Counted from the first letter of the stretch, positions 11,570 through 23,959 are shown. The stretch: 64,000 bases of DNA from Lepas anatifera (GCA_034440635.1 JAOTON010000897.1:248001-312000); one strand, 5' to 3'. Program-made: numbers and translations. Notes: a model not told the origin generated them from the sequence alone.

Positions 11570-12165
11570 TTTACCTTTATTACTCTTACTGGGACCGATC
11601 CTTTGAAAAATGGAACTTTATGAATAGGTTGAAAAGGTATCTTCAAAATTATTCTGGCAGCAAAAATTTTACCCTTTCAATGTCACGATGCCATTTCTCC
11701 TCCCACGGCTCTTGTGGGAGCCGCGGAAGATAATCTGCCTTCAACCATGGCACACTCGTCACGACAAAACCAGTGAGCACAACAAATGATTTTTCAATTC
11801 AATTCATAACAAATAAATATTGGTGCTAATATAAATAAATGGCTAGTTTTTTTTTACAATTTTCAGCCACGTTACACCCTCACCATCCAACCCATCCACC
11901 TGTTTACATTTTCTTTACCCCTGCTTTGAACGATCGTTGAAAATATGGAACGTCATAAACACGTTAAAAATAGGCATCTCCCAAATTATTCCGGCAGCAA
12001 AGATTTTACTCCCCCGATGTCACTCCTCCCAAGACCCTTGCGGGGACCGCGACACTTAATTTGCGTTCAACCAGGGCTCACTCGGCACTAACAATTATGG
12101 GTAATTGTACGGGCAAATCTGGTCGGCATAACAAATGCATTTTCGACTCGAATATGTCTTAGCTT
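11570..12165. repeat. Diverged tandem duplication of ~250 bp
   Basis: The stretch 11570-11815 recurs in the same direction at about 11915-12165. Shared landmarks in the same order are CCTGTTTAC, GAACTTTATGAATA / GAACGTCATAAACA, AATTATTC(T/C)GGCAGCAAA, a GGGA(G/C)CGCG block and TTCAACCA. It is non-coding. An intermediate AT-rich segment separates the two copies. Confidence 0.65.
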
Positions 12166-13070
12166 ACACTTAGTGGTAAAATCACAGGCTCCGCTGATAG
12201 CTCAGATGTTAATTACTTCCTTGAGTTGGCTGACTTGTCCTTAAAATCTATCCAAAACAGTTGTGTTTTGACGCCTTTCATGAGATTTCGGTGATATTTG
12301 TTACCTTTTTCAGTTGTAGCCGAGTTTTCTTTCTCTGTCAATGCCTGATTTGCATTTTCTTGGACCAAAGGTGCCCAAAAGTGAAGATAAACTAAGGTTT
12401 CGTAAGTTTTTTTAGGTTACGTTAATATTTGGATACTTTTATCAAACTCAGACAGCACGCTTTTCTATTATTATTTTTTATTTATTTGGTAGACCCATAG
12501 AGATTATCTGTTACTACTAATAACAGTTTATATCTATTGGTAAACCACAAAACATCGTGAGGGTGTTATATTTATATTTCAAGCCAAGGATTTCGATTTT
12601 TTGGCAATGCTTGCATTGCTCCACTCACAATTCTGAGTGGCATGGCCAAAACTATGGCTATAAAATATTGTTCCCAAAAAGAACAGATCCTGATTTCGTA
12701 TTCCTGGTACTTTCAATCGTTTTTTTGCATTTAAGCTTCAAAATTTAATATTATAATTCACCCTGAACGTCGCATTTTTTTGAAGGATGTCGAAATTCAG
12801 TCGTTAGGAGCTGACGTTATCAAAGCATGTATTACGTCATGGGTACCCCCAAAAATGGTGGCGACGATTGCTCGGCCTTCCAGCAGGGTGACGATGCATT
12901 GTACCAAGCCTAATCAAGCCTTAGCCTGGGGCTATCAGTTTTGGCTAGCAAAACTGCGGGCAATATTTCGGGTTTCTGATTTGTTCGTGAATTTCATTTG
13001 TCCGCGAATCAGCGCTGATGCTAGTTTGCGCGTTTATTTTGAGCCCAGCTATACGTTTAAGGCGAAGATG
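12166..13070. other. No gene recognised
   Basis: AT-rich sequence. The open frames at 12557-12748 and 12780-13100 show no family features, and the second runs into the TIR of the next element. I see no element borders inside. Confidence 0.5.
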
Positions 13071-13658
13071 TACAGTCCCCCGCAATTGAAATTGCCATGA
13101 CTAGGCTCGACCGGTTTAGGATGAATATCTCACAACCTATGGCGTCTAGAGCTTAATAAATGGGTTCTTCTTATGTATTTTAGGAAGAGCTTTCCAGTGG
13201 TCGCCATTATTTCCTAATCTGACATCTGCGTGAGAAAATATTACACAATTACTGATTTTGCTGCATTCTGACGGGGTAGTCTTCGGCTGACTTGCCACCG
13301 CCCCTGATAATCCGCGACCCTTCGCTCGACTGGTACGATTACCTGGGTCACGTGATTACTACGTGTTTACAACGACAGGTGCAAGGTCACACGTAGTAAG
13401 TAGTGTGTCGCGCGCAGGGGGCACAGTGTTTTGAACCGAGGTGATCAGTACTGTCTCGCAGATGTCTAGGCCCCAGGCGGTCCGTCCAGTGACCGAGGCA
13501 CCTGGGCACGAGAGTCCAAGACTGGGTATGCCTGAGTTATGGCTTCAAACAATGTTTTCAGTCTCATAAGGCTCACAGGATCACTGCTGAAATATTTATT
13601 CGGGTGAAATAGAGTTCATGGGGCTTAAAACGGCACCCTGTGGTCGAATTTTTGTTAT

Positions 13659-15147
13659 TTAACACCCGCCCCGGTGGGTCTCCGAGCCATCTTCCCCTGT
13701 TGGGTAGAACACTTCCCCTCGAACCCGGCTCCTATGCAGGATAGAGAAAAAACGTGAGCACTGGTAGATAGCTCATAAGAATTTAATTCGAAACTAAATT
13801 AGTCAATTTTTGTCTCAGGTCAATATTTAGGTCATGACAGGTCAAAAAAATGTGATAGGGTGTAGAGGAATTTCTGGGGCCTATCGTCTGACTGAATTCA
13901 GTTAGTATAAACTGTATGGCGCCATTCGCCTCCTCTTTTTACGGAAAATCGACCATGTATATGTAATGTAACTATACTACATGAAAACATAAAAGTAACG
14001 TGACCTAAAGTTAGGTCAAGGTCTTCATCTGATCTAGCATAATAGATATGCATATCAATCAACTTGAAATAACAATCCTAACGTAATGGTATCAAAATAA
14101 AACTTATTCATAATTTCCTGCGAAATTATTGACCTAAGTCTACCTGTTTAACCCTCGTCCCCGTGGAAGGTGTTTAAACACCCCCTCGGGTGTTTTCCGG
14201 CGGCACGAAAAAACGGCGGCGCGAAGCGCCACCGTACTTGGCACGCTTTATCCTTGATTGGTTAGGCAGCTTTTCCCAATGTTTTAAGGTTGGGTCATCT
14301 CAGGTCAGGTCACCAGTGCAGGTGACCTCACCTCCAAATATGTTTAAGCGGCATAAGTAAGAAATGGGTAAACTTATCGAATTAAAACTTATTCCATATA
14401 ATGGGCCCAACGAGTGCTACAATATATATTCCGGGATTTTTCATATAGATGACCTAAGGTCAACTACGGACCATGACCTCGCTATTGTAAATATATGGGA
14501 AAACAGAAATTTGGCTGTATTTGTGACTCAACAGTTGAGAAAACCTCAATATTCCCCAAATCGTAGTATCCTGGGACCCTTTCCAGGCTCATGTTGAAAT
14601 TTTTGACCTGGGACCTCTGAGAGGTCATCTGGGGCTATTTAAGCAGTTTTCAGACTTATGTCAATAACTTTGCATGAAATGATCAAGCTTTTATTTTGAT
14701 ATCATTGCATTTAGATTGCTATTGCGAGTCGATTGATTGCATATTGACTATGCTAGGTTAAAAAGTGACCGTGAGCTGAGGTCAGATCATTTTTAGGTTT
14801 TGACCTAGTATGGGTCGTTCGATTTTCCGATTCGATTCATCATTCGATTTTCCGTGACGAGAGGAAGCGAATGGTGTCTAAAAATTATTCTCACTCAACT
14901 CTGTCAGACGGTAGATCCCAAAGACTCTACTCAAAATCCCACCTTCTTTGACCTGTCATGACCTCAAAATTGGCCTGAGTCAAAAAGTGACAAATATAAT
15001 TTCTTCGTGAATTTGCATGAACTATCCAACAGTGTTCGCTTGTTTTCACTATCCCCCATAGAGGCCGAGTTAGAGGGGGTATTCAAACACCCCCCTCCCA
15101 CCAGGGTAAAGATGGCTCGGAGGCCCACTGGGGCGCGGGCTAAGTAA
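13659..15147. mobile_element. TTAA-type inverted-repeat element
   Basis: The left end TTAACACCCGCCCCGGTGGG, with CTCCGAGCCATCTT close behind, is mirrored at 15060-15147 by the reverse complement CTTAGCCCGCGCCCCAGTGG with CTCCGAGCCATCTT. The interior is rich in AGGTCA/TGACCT. It is non-coding and overlaps another inverted-repeat pair at 14147-15620, so the two structures interlock instead of nesting. Confidence 0.55.
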
Positions 15148-15620
15148 TCCAAGATGACCTCTCAGAGATCACAACAAGAGAGAGGCTTAAGCTACTACGA
15201 TTTGGAGAATGCGAAGGTATTAAACTACATATCAACAGAAATAAAACCATTTCCCTAAATTTTTGTTTCCCATGCATTTCCAATGGAGAGGTCATGATCT
15301 GTATTTGATCCTAGGTCATCGATATGTAAAATCCCGAAATGTATTTTGCACTATTTGATGGGGCTATTATGTGATATGAGTTTTAAGAAGACAGATTCAC
15401 ACCGTTCGTACTCATGAAATCTTAAACTTTTTGAAGTTGAGGTAACTTGACCTGCACTGTTGACCTGACCTGAGATGGTGCAACCGTAAAATTCTAGAAA
15501 ATGTTGAAGAATTAATTACGGATAGGATGCACCACGTACGGCGGCGCTTCGCTCCGTAATTTTTGTGCACAGTTGGAAAAAACCTGAGGGAGGGTGTTCA
15601 GACCCCCCGCCTCCGAGGCG
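14147..15620. mobile_element. Second TTAA-type inverted repeat, interlocked with the previous one
   Basis: The left end TTAACCCTCGTCCCCG is mirrored by the reverse complement TTCACCCTCGCCTCGG at about 15620. Inner arms also pair: 14195-14240 with 15535-15580 (GGCGGCGCGAAGCGCC type) and 14285-14335 with 15430-15490 (GACCTGAGATG type). No ORF. It is rich in TGACCT/AGGTCA hexamers. Confidence 0.5.
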
Positions 15621-16726
15621 AGGGTGAAGACGACGCCAAGAAATTTTTGATTTGACTGAATCCAGTCAGGTGCAAGGGATAATAATGGGAAAAGCCAAGT
15701 ATGTCAACCAGACACCACCTGGCCTCTTTACGCACCCACTACGGCGTGGGACGTCAGTCCATCTCCCTTCCCCCTGTTAACTCAGGAGGCAAAGGTGATA
15801 CGAAAAATAGGAATGACACTGAAAGCTCCTTGCCGTCTTATTCTAAAGATATGAGCACAAACAAGCTCGAAACTATGACCTTCGGTGATCCCTGGTAGCG
15901 TCATTATTGAGGTGGTCTCAAAATAACTAGACGATATCTGGGCAATTTTTATTGCGAGGAGCTTTTGAATGAGGAGGAAACTCGACCTAGGCCTGCTATA
16001 AGAGTCGCGTTTTTCACTTGCTTTGTCGTCCTTATCTAAGAATAACAAAATTGCCCCACATGGGCGTGAAAGTCACGTTAAAACTCGTTCGCCTCACCTG
16101 AACTGTTATAAATTTACAGTTATAAGTTGTCAGGTTGATAACCATAAATTGGTGTAAGTCGACTAGTCTATCATTAAAATCGGCTCCGAATAACTCGCCA
16201 AAAAATGAAGATATATTTTTTTGCTCTACAGGCCTAGTGTGAACACCTTTTTCAAAAATTGTTCCGGCGTTTGGAGGGAAAGATAGTTTGGCCCCTCTCC
16301 AGCGCTTTGGGGGGGGCACGGCCGGAATGCCCCCCACCTGCGTCCGCCAAAGGTAGGCTTTGGTAAAAGGTGCCCCGGGTAATATTCTGGTTTCGCCCAA
16401 CCAGAATATGTAAACAATATTTATCCTAAAATATTTTCATTTCAGCGACACATCGAAAACTTTTACCAGAAATAATAGCTGGAACCAATGTCGTGCTAAA
16501 TTTCGAAGAGTAGTAGCTCTCGAGTTGGAGAATTTCATCAGAGAAACATTCACTATTCACTGCCCTTTTACCCTCGGTGGTCGCACGTGGCAACGAGACC
16601 CCTCAAACAGCACCCAGTTCTAATGGAGGACCCAAGGGGAGGGGGACAATACGTATTTCTCCCCGAACGAAAAAGCTCGGAGCAAAACCATAATGTTATC
16701 CCACTCCCCCAAGCTGTCGACCTTTT

Positions 16727-16766
16727 CACCGACACCTTGCTTAAGTTCATAAGCAAGGTGTCGGTG
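16727..16766. other. Perfect 17-bp stem-loop
   Basis: CACCGACACCTTGCTTA at 16727-16743 is followed by a 6-nt loop (AGTTCA) and its exact reverse complement at 16750-16766. It lies in otherwise unremarkable sequence inside the Tc1-like element. No poly-T or coding context identifies its role. Confidence 0.85.
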
Positions 16767-17214
16767 CTTTAACTGAAGAAATCATTTTCAAACAGAACCA
16801 GTCAACTTCAGTGTGAATATTGGAGCCTGGTCCTCTTGATATTTAAAATCGTATTTGGTTGAATGATCCTTGGATATCGAAAGCAAGCATTTCGTGGCCA
16901 CATATTTCACCCAGTGACACCTGTTTGTTTTGCTTTTTTACTCATATTTGCTACCCACTCCCCGCCTCCCCACCCTGCCGGCTAGTTAGATTTTTGCAAA
17001 AGCTTTCACTGCGTGACGTTTTTTCTTGCGTTTCGATTTTTGTTTGTCCCACCAAAACTACCGCCTAGATCCATCACGGACCAATTTACCGCTAATGATA
17101 CGCACAACAAAGATCACTATCGCCGCTAAAGCTGCTACATGGGCTTCTATGCCTTTGTAATACTGCTAAAAAGTATCTAATGTTTTCAGCATAAAATATG
17201 ATCATATCCTTCCT

Positions 17215-17435
17215 ACAAGTGAGGGTGCTGCCAAAGGGCCGCAAAAAACCTAGCGCTAATTCCCTGGCTCAGCTCCACCGCGGGTTCATCTCCTTAGGTT
17301 CATGTCCCGGCAGATTCTCTGAATAGGTATGCTGATCAGATGCACCAAATCCCTCCTTACAGGGTGAGAGTCGGTAACGTCATATAACTTTGAGAGCTGG
17401 AACGTCGTCTAACCCCAACAATTTTTATTAGAGAC
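17215..17435 (+). mobile_element. tRNA-derived SINE, diverged
   Basis: A B-box-like GGTTCATGTCC at about 17298 is followed by the family core ACAGGGTGAGAGTCGGTAACG and an AT-rich tail near 17430. The head is too diverged to assign a parent tRNA. It is the same family as the SINE at 2317-2507. Confidence 0.5.
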
Positions 17436-17885
17436 CATTGGAAACGCTATGCCAAGCTTGCACCGTGTGATGTCAGTCTAGAGGCCAGTTCATGGAAACT
17501 CCACCCTCCCCAGTTAGGGCAATTGTTGCCGTTCGTTGAGAGGAGACGGCTGCGTTATTTTATTCAAGCGAGGGCAGATTTTTATGCTCCCGAGAAATAG
17601 GCTCTACAAAGGTTCTCAAGCTGGAAATTAAAAAATTTTCTGTGGACGGAATAGAGCCCATTTAGTTGGAAACAATTGACCCATAATAAACAATCGCCGC
17701 CACCGACGAACAGTGATAGAGCCAGTGAATCGTCACCCTTGACAAGAAAATGTCCCTTCTAAAAACAAAACCTCGTCAGGTCCAGGCTTCTTGTGACCTT
17801 CGCAAAATACTGCCCACACAATGTCCGATTTTCCCATTGTTTCTTAAATCGGGATGTTTAATGAAAATTGGGGGCCTGCCCCCAC

Positions 17886-18154
17886 CATAGGGGGATCCAG
17901 GATCGCCTATGGGGGTCACCTTGCCGGGGGTGGGACGCCATCCGTACCAATTGAGTGCCACTTTTGGCCGGTAAAAGCTTTCAGATGGGTGCCAAATCCT
18001 ATGGCGGGGTGCCGCTTTTCGCATCCTGGGGGAGGGGTGGAAGTGACATTTCAGGAAGCACCATCGACCGTTTAGAGGAATGTTGTGATCATTTTAGGGA
18101 CGCCGAGGGTCAATGAGGGGGACCTGCATTCCCTTACCCCTGGATCCACCTATG
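17886..18154. mobile_element. Short hAT-like MITE
   Basis: The ends CATAGGGGGATCCAGG and (inverted) CATAGGTGGATCCAGGGG enclose 269 bp. The flanking octamers GCCCCCAC and GCTCCAAC match at 6 of 8 positions, as expected for an old 8-bp duplication. No coding capacity. Confidence 0.5.
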
Positions 18155-18876
18155 GCTCCAACTGTCCCTTCTTCTGACGAGTATCTGAAAATATGATTTT
18201 AATGAAACCTCCAAACAAAGTTGCATCACTGTATCAGCCGTTTTACCAGAATCATCTCTAAATAAGCAGACAGGTGAGGGGAGCCCCGGCAGCCAGTGAC
18301 AGCTTACATGTTTCGCAACCCAAGCACAAGGACGGATCCAGGCGGGAAAATTCGTTTGCTTCCCCGCAGCAAAATATATTCCGATGGTTTGCCCCATCTG
18401 TGCCCATCTTATTGGATATTGCCCCCCCCAAAAGCAACTCGTGGTTCTGCCACTGCATTGCCCCAGCTCAGTGACGTCAGTTGTCCAGCACACAGCAAAA
18501 CAGTGGGAGCAATTGCAATACGAGTGCCCCTCTGACACGACAAGATTAGTGAGAGGGATGAATGAGCTGGCACAATGCCAACCGCCCATTCATCTGTGAG
18601 GTCACGTGGTCCAGGTATGGGCGAGAGGGTCAGGGATTATCAGAGGCGGTGGCAAGTCAGCCGAAGACTACCCAGTCAGAATGCGGCAAAACCAGTAATT
18701 GTGTAATATTTTCTCACCCAGATGTCAGATTAGGAAATAATGGTGACCACTGGAAAGCTCTTGAAAAAATACATATGATGAACCCGTTTGTAAACCTGTA
18801 GGTACCATAGGATGCAAGATATCCTTCCTAAACTGGTCGAGCCTAGTTATGGCAATTTCAATTGCGGGGGACTGTA

Positions 18877-20499
18877 CATCCCAAACGTGGGAAGCGTGGG
18901 GGGTTTTTATTGTTGAAAGAGGAGGGAGGAGAGTGTTGTTGAGAAGGTGGGACATGTTATTGCCATTCTTTCCTATATTAGTACGCTAGGAGATGGGAGG
19001 GGTTAATGACTTATTTTGTTTGTGTTATATGGTTCAATCAGCTTATTGTATCCGCGATTTAAACGTGTGGTTGGTGAGGTATTGACTTCAACATCCTGTG
19101 AGATCTTTCAGCGTGCTTGTGAAGAGGCGATTCTTAGGAATGTTCTCTTTTACAGGCTTTCGTCCTTTTGTGCATTTATTATAAAATATTCGTGCTAGGA
19201 TCCTTCAGTATTTGAACTTCCTTCTCTCTACAAAGATGACGTGATGTGTTGTTTCATTTTCACTCGGAATCAAACCTGATAGGCCTATTTTAAGAATGCT
19301 GCATAACACAAAGCTAGTGTTGCAGAATCTTTATCCAATGTTATGTTGGCTTCAATTGCTGTTCTGGCCCTGCTTCTGATTCTCAACTTCTGAAACAATG
19401 AATCTGATAACCTTTCTTATTTAATGATTTTGTTTAGGATGCCAAAATCCAAGGCTTAGGATGTTAAAAATTCATCAAGTCTGGGTATGGTTTTCCACGT
19501 AAAATCTCAATTTCAGGGCACTGGTAGCACCTGTTGTCGTTGGCCTTTCAGGCCATTGCCGTCGGTGACCTGTGTGGTTGGAGTGCAGTAGGACCTGAGC
19601 TCTTGTTTAGACCATGGTTTTTGCCCTGGTACATACTGCTGCAGGCATTGTACCTGCAGCAGTCTTGTCCTGTCGATCTTCACCCTTCAAGCTTCGATTG
19701 CTGCCATTTTCTGTCATCATGACTGAAAATTTTCATTTGTGTGTGTGTGTGTGGGGGGGGGAGGTGTATTACGATAAGATCTGGCGGGCAGTGTATTTGC
19801 ATGTGTGCAGTGTCGTTTGGCACTACAATGCCTTTTCATTTGCTTCTCTCTCACTGCTCTGACTGCGCTGTAGTCTGCCCCGTTGTATGCTCTCTCGGCG
19901 ACGCCCCATGTTGTGGCATCACCATGATCAAAGAACACATAAATCGTATCGAGAGTCTGACCAAATACCAAGCTCCCGAGAACCTCAATGTCCGTCACTG
20001 CAGCGTACAAGCGCAGCTCCCCTCTTTCTTTACATTTTCAACACACGAAAATATTTTGTACACTTAAAGTTGATCCTATATCGATTTGGAATAGCATAAT
20101 CGCGATTCCAGATACTGGGTCTGACGCTCCTGTTGTGAGTTAATGCACTGAGCAACACCTGGAATGTACAGGTGAAACCTATCAGTCATGTTCACGATAA
20201 ATGTCAGTAATTCGATATTCTTTTCTTTTTTGCTGGGCTCTGGGAAATTTGGTATCATTGGCTGTAGGTAATTATCCGGTTTTTTAACGGATGTGCTGTA
20301 GCTAATGTGAGCTTGCGCTCTGGATTATTTACCACCTCCGGCTATGTATCGGGTACGCCCGAGTTACCGGAGAGCTTTGTCAGTTATATCCTAACATCCT
20401 TGGCCCTCGGGACTAGACTATCACTCGCCAGTCGTCTAGAATGTGCTGCTCTGCACTACGCTCTTCGACTGCAATTTTTGGGACTTAGACTCTGGCTGA
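18877..20499. other. No gene recognised
   Basis: Unique-looking sequence with a (GT)n/G-run near 19737-19760. The open frames at 19016-20099 have no domain features and overlap on both strands. The frame at 20307-20570 is leucine-rich and runs into the 37-bp satellite; I cannot assign it. Confidence 0.5.
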
Positions 20500-22734
20500 A
20501 CTCCGTGCGCGTCCTTCCAGTTATCTGTGGCGATGAACTCTGTGCGCGTCCTTCCAGTTATCTGTGGTGATGAACTCTGTGTGCGTCCTTCAGTTATCTG
20601 TGGTGATGAACTTGTGCGCGTCTTCAGTTATCTGTGGTGATGAACTCTGTGCGTCCTTCCGTTATTGTATGAACTCTTGGGTCTTCAGTTATTGTTGATG
20701 AACTCTGTGCGCGTCCTTCCAGTTATCTGTGGTGATGAACTCTGTGCGCGTCCTTCCAGTTATCTGTGGTGATGAACTCTGTGCGCGTCCTTCCAGTTAT
20801 CTGTGGTGATGAACTCTGTGCGCGTCCTTCCAGTTATCTGTGGTGATGAACTCTGTGCGCGTCCTTCCAGTTATCTGTGGTGATGAACTCTGTGCGCGTC
20901 CTTCCAGTTATCTGTGGTGATGAACTCTGTGCGCGTCCTTCCAGTTATCTGTGGTGATGAACTCTGTGCGCGTCCTTCCAGTTATCTGTGGTGATGAACT
21001 CTGTGCGCGTCCTTCCAGTTATCTGTGGTGATGAACTCTGTGCGCGTCCTTCCAGTTATCTGTGGTGATGAACTCTGTGCGCGTCCTTCCAGTTATCTGT
21101 GGTGATGAACTCTGTGCGCGTCCTTCCAGTTATCTGTGGTGATGAACTCTGTGCGCGTCCTTCCAGTTATCTGTGGTGATGAACTCTGTGCGCGTCCTTC
21201 CAGTTATCTGTGGTGATGAACTCTGTGCGCGTCCTTCCAGTTATCTGTGGTGATGAACTCTGTGCGCGTCCTTCCAGTTATCTGTGGCGATGAACTCTGT
21301 GCGCGTCCTTCCAGTTATCTGTGGTGATGAACTCTGTGCGCGTCCTTCCAGTTATCTGTGGTGATGAACTCTGTGCGCGTCCTTCCAGTTATCTGTGGTG
21401 ATGAACTCTGTGCGCGTCCTTCCAGTTATCTGTGGCGATGAACTCTGTGCGCGTCCTTCCAGTTATCTGTGGCGATGAACTCTGTGCGCGTCCTTCCAGT
21501 TATCTGTGGTGATGAACTCTGTGCGCGTCCTTCCAGTTATCTGTGGTGATGAACTCTGTGCGCGTCCTTCCAGTTATCTGTGGTGATGAACTCTGTGCGC
21601 GTCCTTCCAGTTATCTGTGGTGATGAACTCTGTGCGCGTCCTTCCAGTTATCTGTGGCGATGAACTCTGTGCGCGTCCTTCCAGTTATCTGTGGTGATGA
21701 ACTCTGTGCGCGTCCTTCCAGTTATCTGTGGTGATGAACTCTGTGCGCGTCCTTCCAGTTATCTGTGGTGATGAACTCTGTGCGCGTCCTTCCAGTTATC
21801 TGTGGCGATGAACTCTGTGCGCGTCCTTCCAGTTATCTGTGGTGATAAACTCTGTGCGCGTCCTTCCAGTTATCTGTGGTGATGAACTCTGTGCGCGTCC
21901 TTCCAGTTATCTGTGGTGATGAACTCTGTGCGCGTCCTTCCAGTTATCTGTGGCGATGAACTCTGTGCGCGTCCTTCCAGTTATCTGTGGTGATGAACTC
22001 TGTGCGCGTCCTTCCAGTTATCTGTGGTGATGAACTCTGTGCGCGTCCTTCCAGTTATCTGTGGTGATGAACTCTGTGCGCGTCCTTCCAGTTATCTGTG
22101 GCGATGAACTCTGTGCGCGTCCTTCCAGTTATCTGTGGTGATGAACTCTGTGCGCGTCCTTCCAGTTATCTGTGGTGATGAACTCTGTGCGCGTCCTTCC
22201 AGTTATCTGTGGCGATGAACTCTGTGCGCGTCCTTCCAGTTATCTGTGGTGATGAACTCTGTGCGCGTCCTTCCAGTTATCTGTGGTGATGAACTCTGTG
22301 CGCGTCCTTCCAGTTATCTGTGGTGATGAACTCTGTGCGCGTCCTTCCAGTTATCTGTGGTGATGAACTCTGTGCGCGTCCTTCCAGTTATCTGTGGTGA
22401 TGAACTCTGTGCGCGTCCTTCCAGTTATCTGTGGTGATGAACTCTGTGCGCGTCCTTCCAGTTATCTGTGGTGATGAACTCTGTGCGCGTCCTTCCAGTT
22501 ATCTGTGGTGATGAACTCTGTGCGCGTCCTTCCAGTTATCTGTGGTGATGAACTCTGTGCGCGTCCTTCCAGTTATCTGTGGTGATGAACTCTGTGCGCG
22601 TCCTTCCAGTTATCTGTGGTGATGAACTCTGTGCGCGTCCTTCCAGTTATCTGTGGTGATGAACTCTGTGCGCGTCCTTCCAGTTATCTGTGGTGATGAA
22701 CTCTGTGCGCGTCCTTCCAGTTATCTGTGGTGAT
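20500..22734. repeat. 37-bp satellite, about 60 copies
   Basis: A head-to-tail array of a 37-bp unit, GATGAACTCTGTGCGCGTCC followed by TTCCAGTTATCTGTGGT. Most copies are identical. A GGTGAT/GGCGAT variant recurs every fourth unit over 21656-22100 (148-bp spacing), a simple higher-order pattern. Copies between about 20570 and 20705 carry several small deletions, which are either degenerate edge units or assembly error. Each unit contains a pyrimidine stretch followed by CAG that resembles a 3' splice site. There are no variable spacers, so it is not a CRISPR array. Confidence 0.95.
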
Positions 22735-22990
22735 TCCGCCTATAGTGGGTGATTATTTTCTCCATAAAAGAATCGTCGGTAAACTCCATGTTCGTCGTTT
22801 TAAAAGATTTTGAACATAGGGAAATAAGAAGATAATGATTTTATTGTTACTGCTGGTGGTGACGGAGAGAGAGAGAGAGGAGAGTGTGAAGGAAGACGAG
22901 ACGATTACAAGACAGAGGTTATAAACAACGACGACACATTGCAAATTAAGGGACTAGACGTAGAAAACAAAGCAGGGACGCTACGAAGTG
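22735..22990. other. No gene recognised
   Basis: Short AT/GA-rich stretch with a (GA)n run near 22866-22880. No coding or element features. Confidence 0.5.
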
Positions 22991-22991
22991 G

Positions 22992-23055
<64 letters not shown>
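22992..23055. repeat. (ATT)n followed by (TA)n microsatellite
   Basis: Compound microsatellite: about eight ATT units, then about 19 TA units. Confidence 0.95.
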
Positions 23056-23057
<2 letters not shown>

Positions 23058-23339
23058 AGGTAGAAGTGGATATTTTTACCGCAAGGCGTGCTGCAAATGG
23101 ATCACGGCCATCATTAGTATATCGTTGTATTCGGTACCTCGGCTGACCTTGGGCAAGAAGGTGGGCGCCATTTCTACTGTCTGCTCGCCTGATTCGGCAC
23201 TGGCTCACTATTGTTCGCTCCTGCCAACAGCGTGACTCGGCATGACACGCGGGACTGCGGCTTCGCACCTCACCGTGCTGGTCGCATGAAGTGCCTGAGA
23301 GTGAGAGCGGGGCGGAATATTCCGCAGGTCACTCTCAGT

Positions 23340-23714
23340 CAGTGGTGGATCTAGCCGGCCGGTTTGGGGGGGCAAACCAAAGTCGAAAAAACGTCACGCA
23401 GTGAAAAAAGCGCTACAATATGACTTTCCGGTAGAATTTCGGATATTTGAGGCGAAAAGCAAATTAAAAAACGTCACGGAGTGAAAAATATGGGCTCAAG
23501 GTGCCTTTTTCCTACCCAAGGCCCAATATTGACACTGAACTTAACTGGTTCTGTTTGAAGTTGAGAGTTGAAGCACCAAAATCTTGCTTAAAAACTAAAA
23601 GGGAGTCGGGGAAAGAGAGGTAGATCGCTTGGGGGGGCAAACATACTTTTGCCCCGAGCTTTTCCGTTTGAGGGGGGGCGGCAAATGTTTTTTTGCCCCC
23701 TGGATCCGCCACTG
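23340..23714. mobile_element. hAT-like MITE just upstream of a GGT exon
   Basis: The ends CAGTGGTGGATCTAGCC and (inverted) CAGTGGCGGATCCAGGGGG enclose 375 bp. The flanking octamers CTCTCAGT (23332-23339) and CGCTCAGT (23715-23722) differ by one base, fitting an 8-bp hAT duplication. The interior has a G-run and repeated AAAACGTCACG motifs. It ends 115 bp before the GGT exon at 23830. No ORF. Confidence 0.8.
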
Positions 23715-23829
23715 CGCTCAGTCTCACGGCTAGTCCGCTTTCAAGAAGAATCACCCTCACAATGTATTACCACTTCGATATGCCTTGACCGGAATGTGTG
23801 ACCCAGTCTAACTGGTCGCCTGGTTTCAG

Positions 23830-23959
23830 GTGGTGTTATGAAGATGCCCAGGCAGGCCGTGTTCAGCAACGCCACCACCGGGACGTCAGCGTCGAAGCTG
23901 GGCCGATACCGCTCGGCCGCAGTGTGCGCCGACGCTGGGATCTGCGCAACAGTAGGACG
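23830..23959 (+). CDS. GGT: GGT exon, N-terminal part of the large subunit
   Basis: The frame gives about 43 residues ending RSAAVCADAGICATVGR, matching the family's start of the ectodomain (AAVA.DA..CS.IGR). It contains a possible N-glycosylation site (NAT). The acceptor is GGTTTCAG before 23830. The last two bases, CG, plus the first base C of the next exon form the Arg codon, so the donor is GTCAGC at 23960, a weak but phase-correct site. The preceding exon, which should carry the membrane anchor, must end in phase 1 and is not identified. The 8-kb intron that follows holds a SINE, a non-LTR RT relic and hAT-like element A1. Confidence 0.8.

Larger units (their letters stand above)
13073..18874. 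mobile_element. TA-flanked TIR element (Tc1/mariner-like ends), 5.8 kb
   Basis: The left end CAGTCCCCCGCAATTGAAAT at 13073 is mirrored by its reverse complement ending at 18874. The two arms match, diverged, for about 285 bp (13073-13360 and 18590-18874). A TA dinucleotide flanks each end (13071-13072 and 18875-18876). A CAGT start and a TA duplication fit the Tc1/mariner superfamily. No transposase with a DDE/D domain is readable. The interior is filled with other elements: TTAA-type inverted repeats (13659-15620), a SINE (17215-17435) and a short hAT-like MITE (17886-18154). It behaves as a large non-autonomous composite. Confidence 0.7.

Noticed and set aside
12557..13100. Open frames upstream of the Tc1-like element
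   Set aside because: Short, no family features, and the second crosses the element boundary at 13073.
19717..20099. Overlapping ORFs on both strands (70-108 codons)
   Set aside because: Mutually overlapping, low-complexity start in a GT/G run, no conserved motif.
20500..22734. CRISPR-like regular repeat
   Set aside because: Units are directly adjacent with no variable spacers, and the window is eukaryotic.
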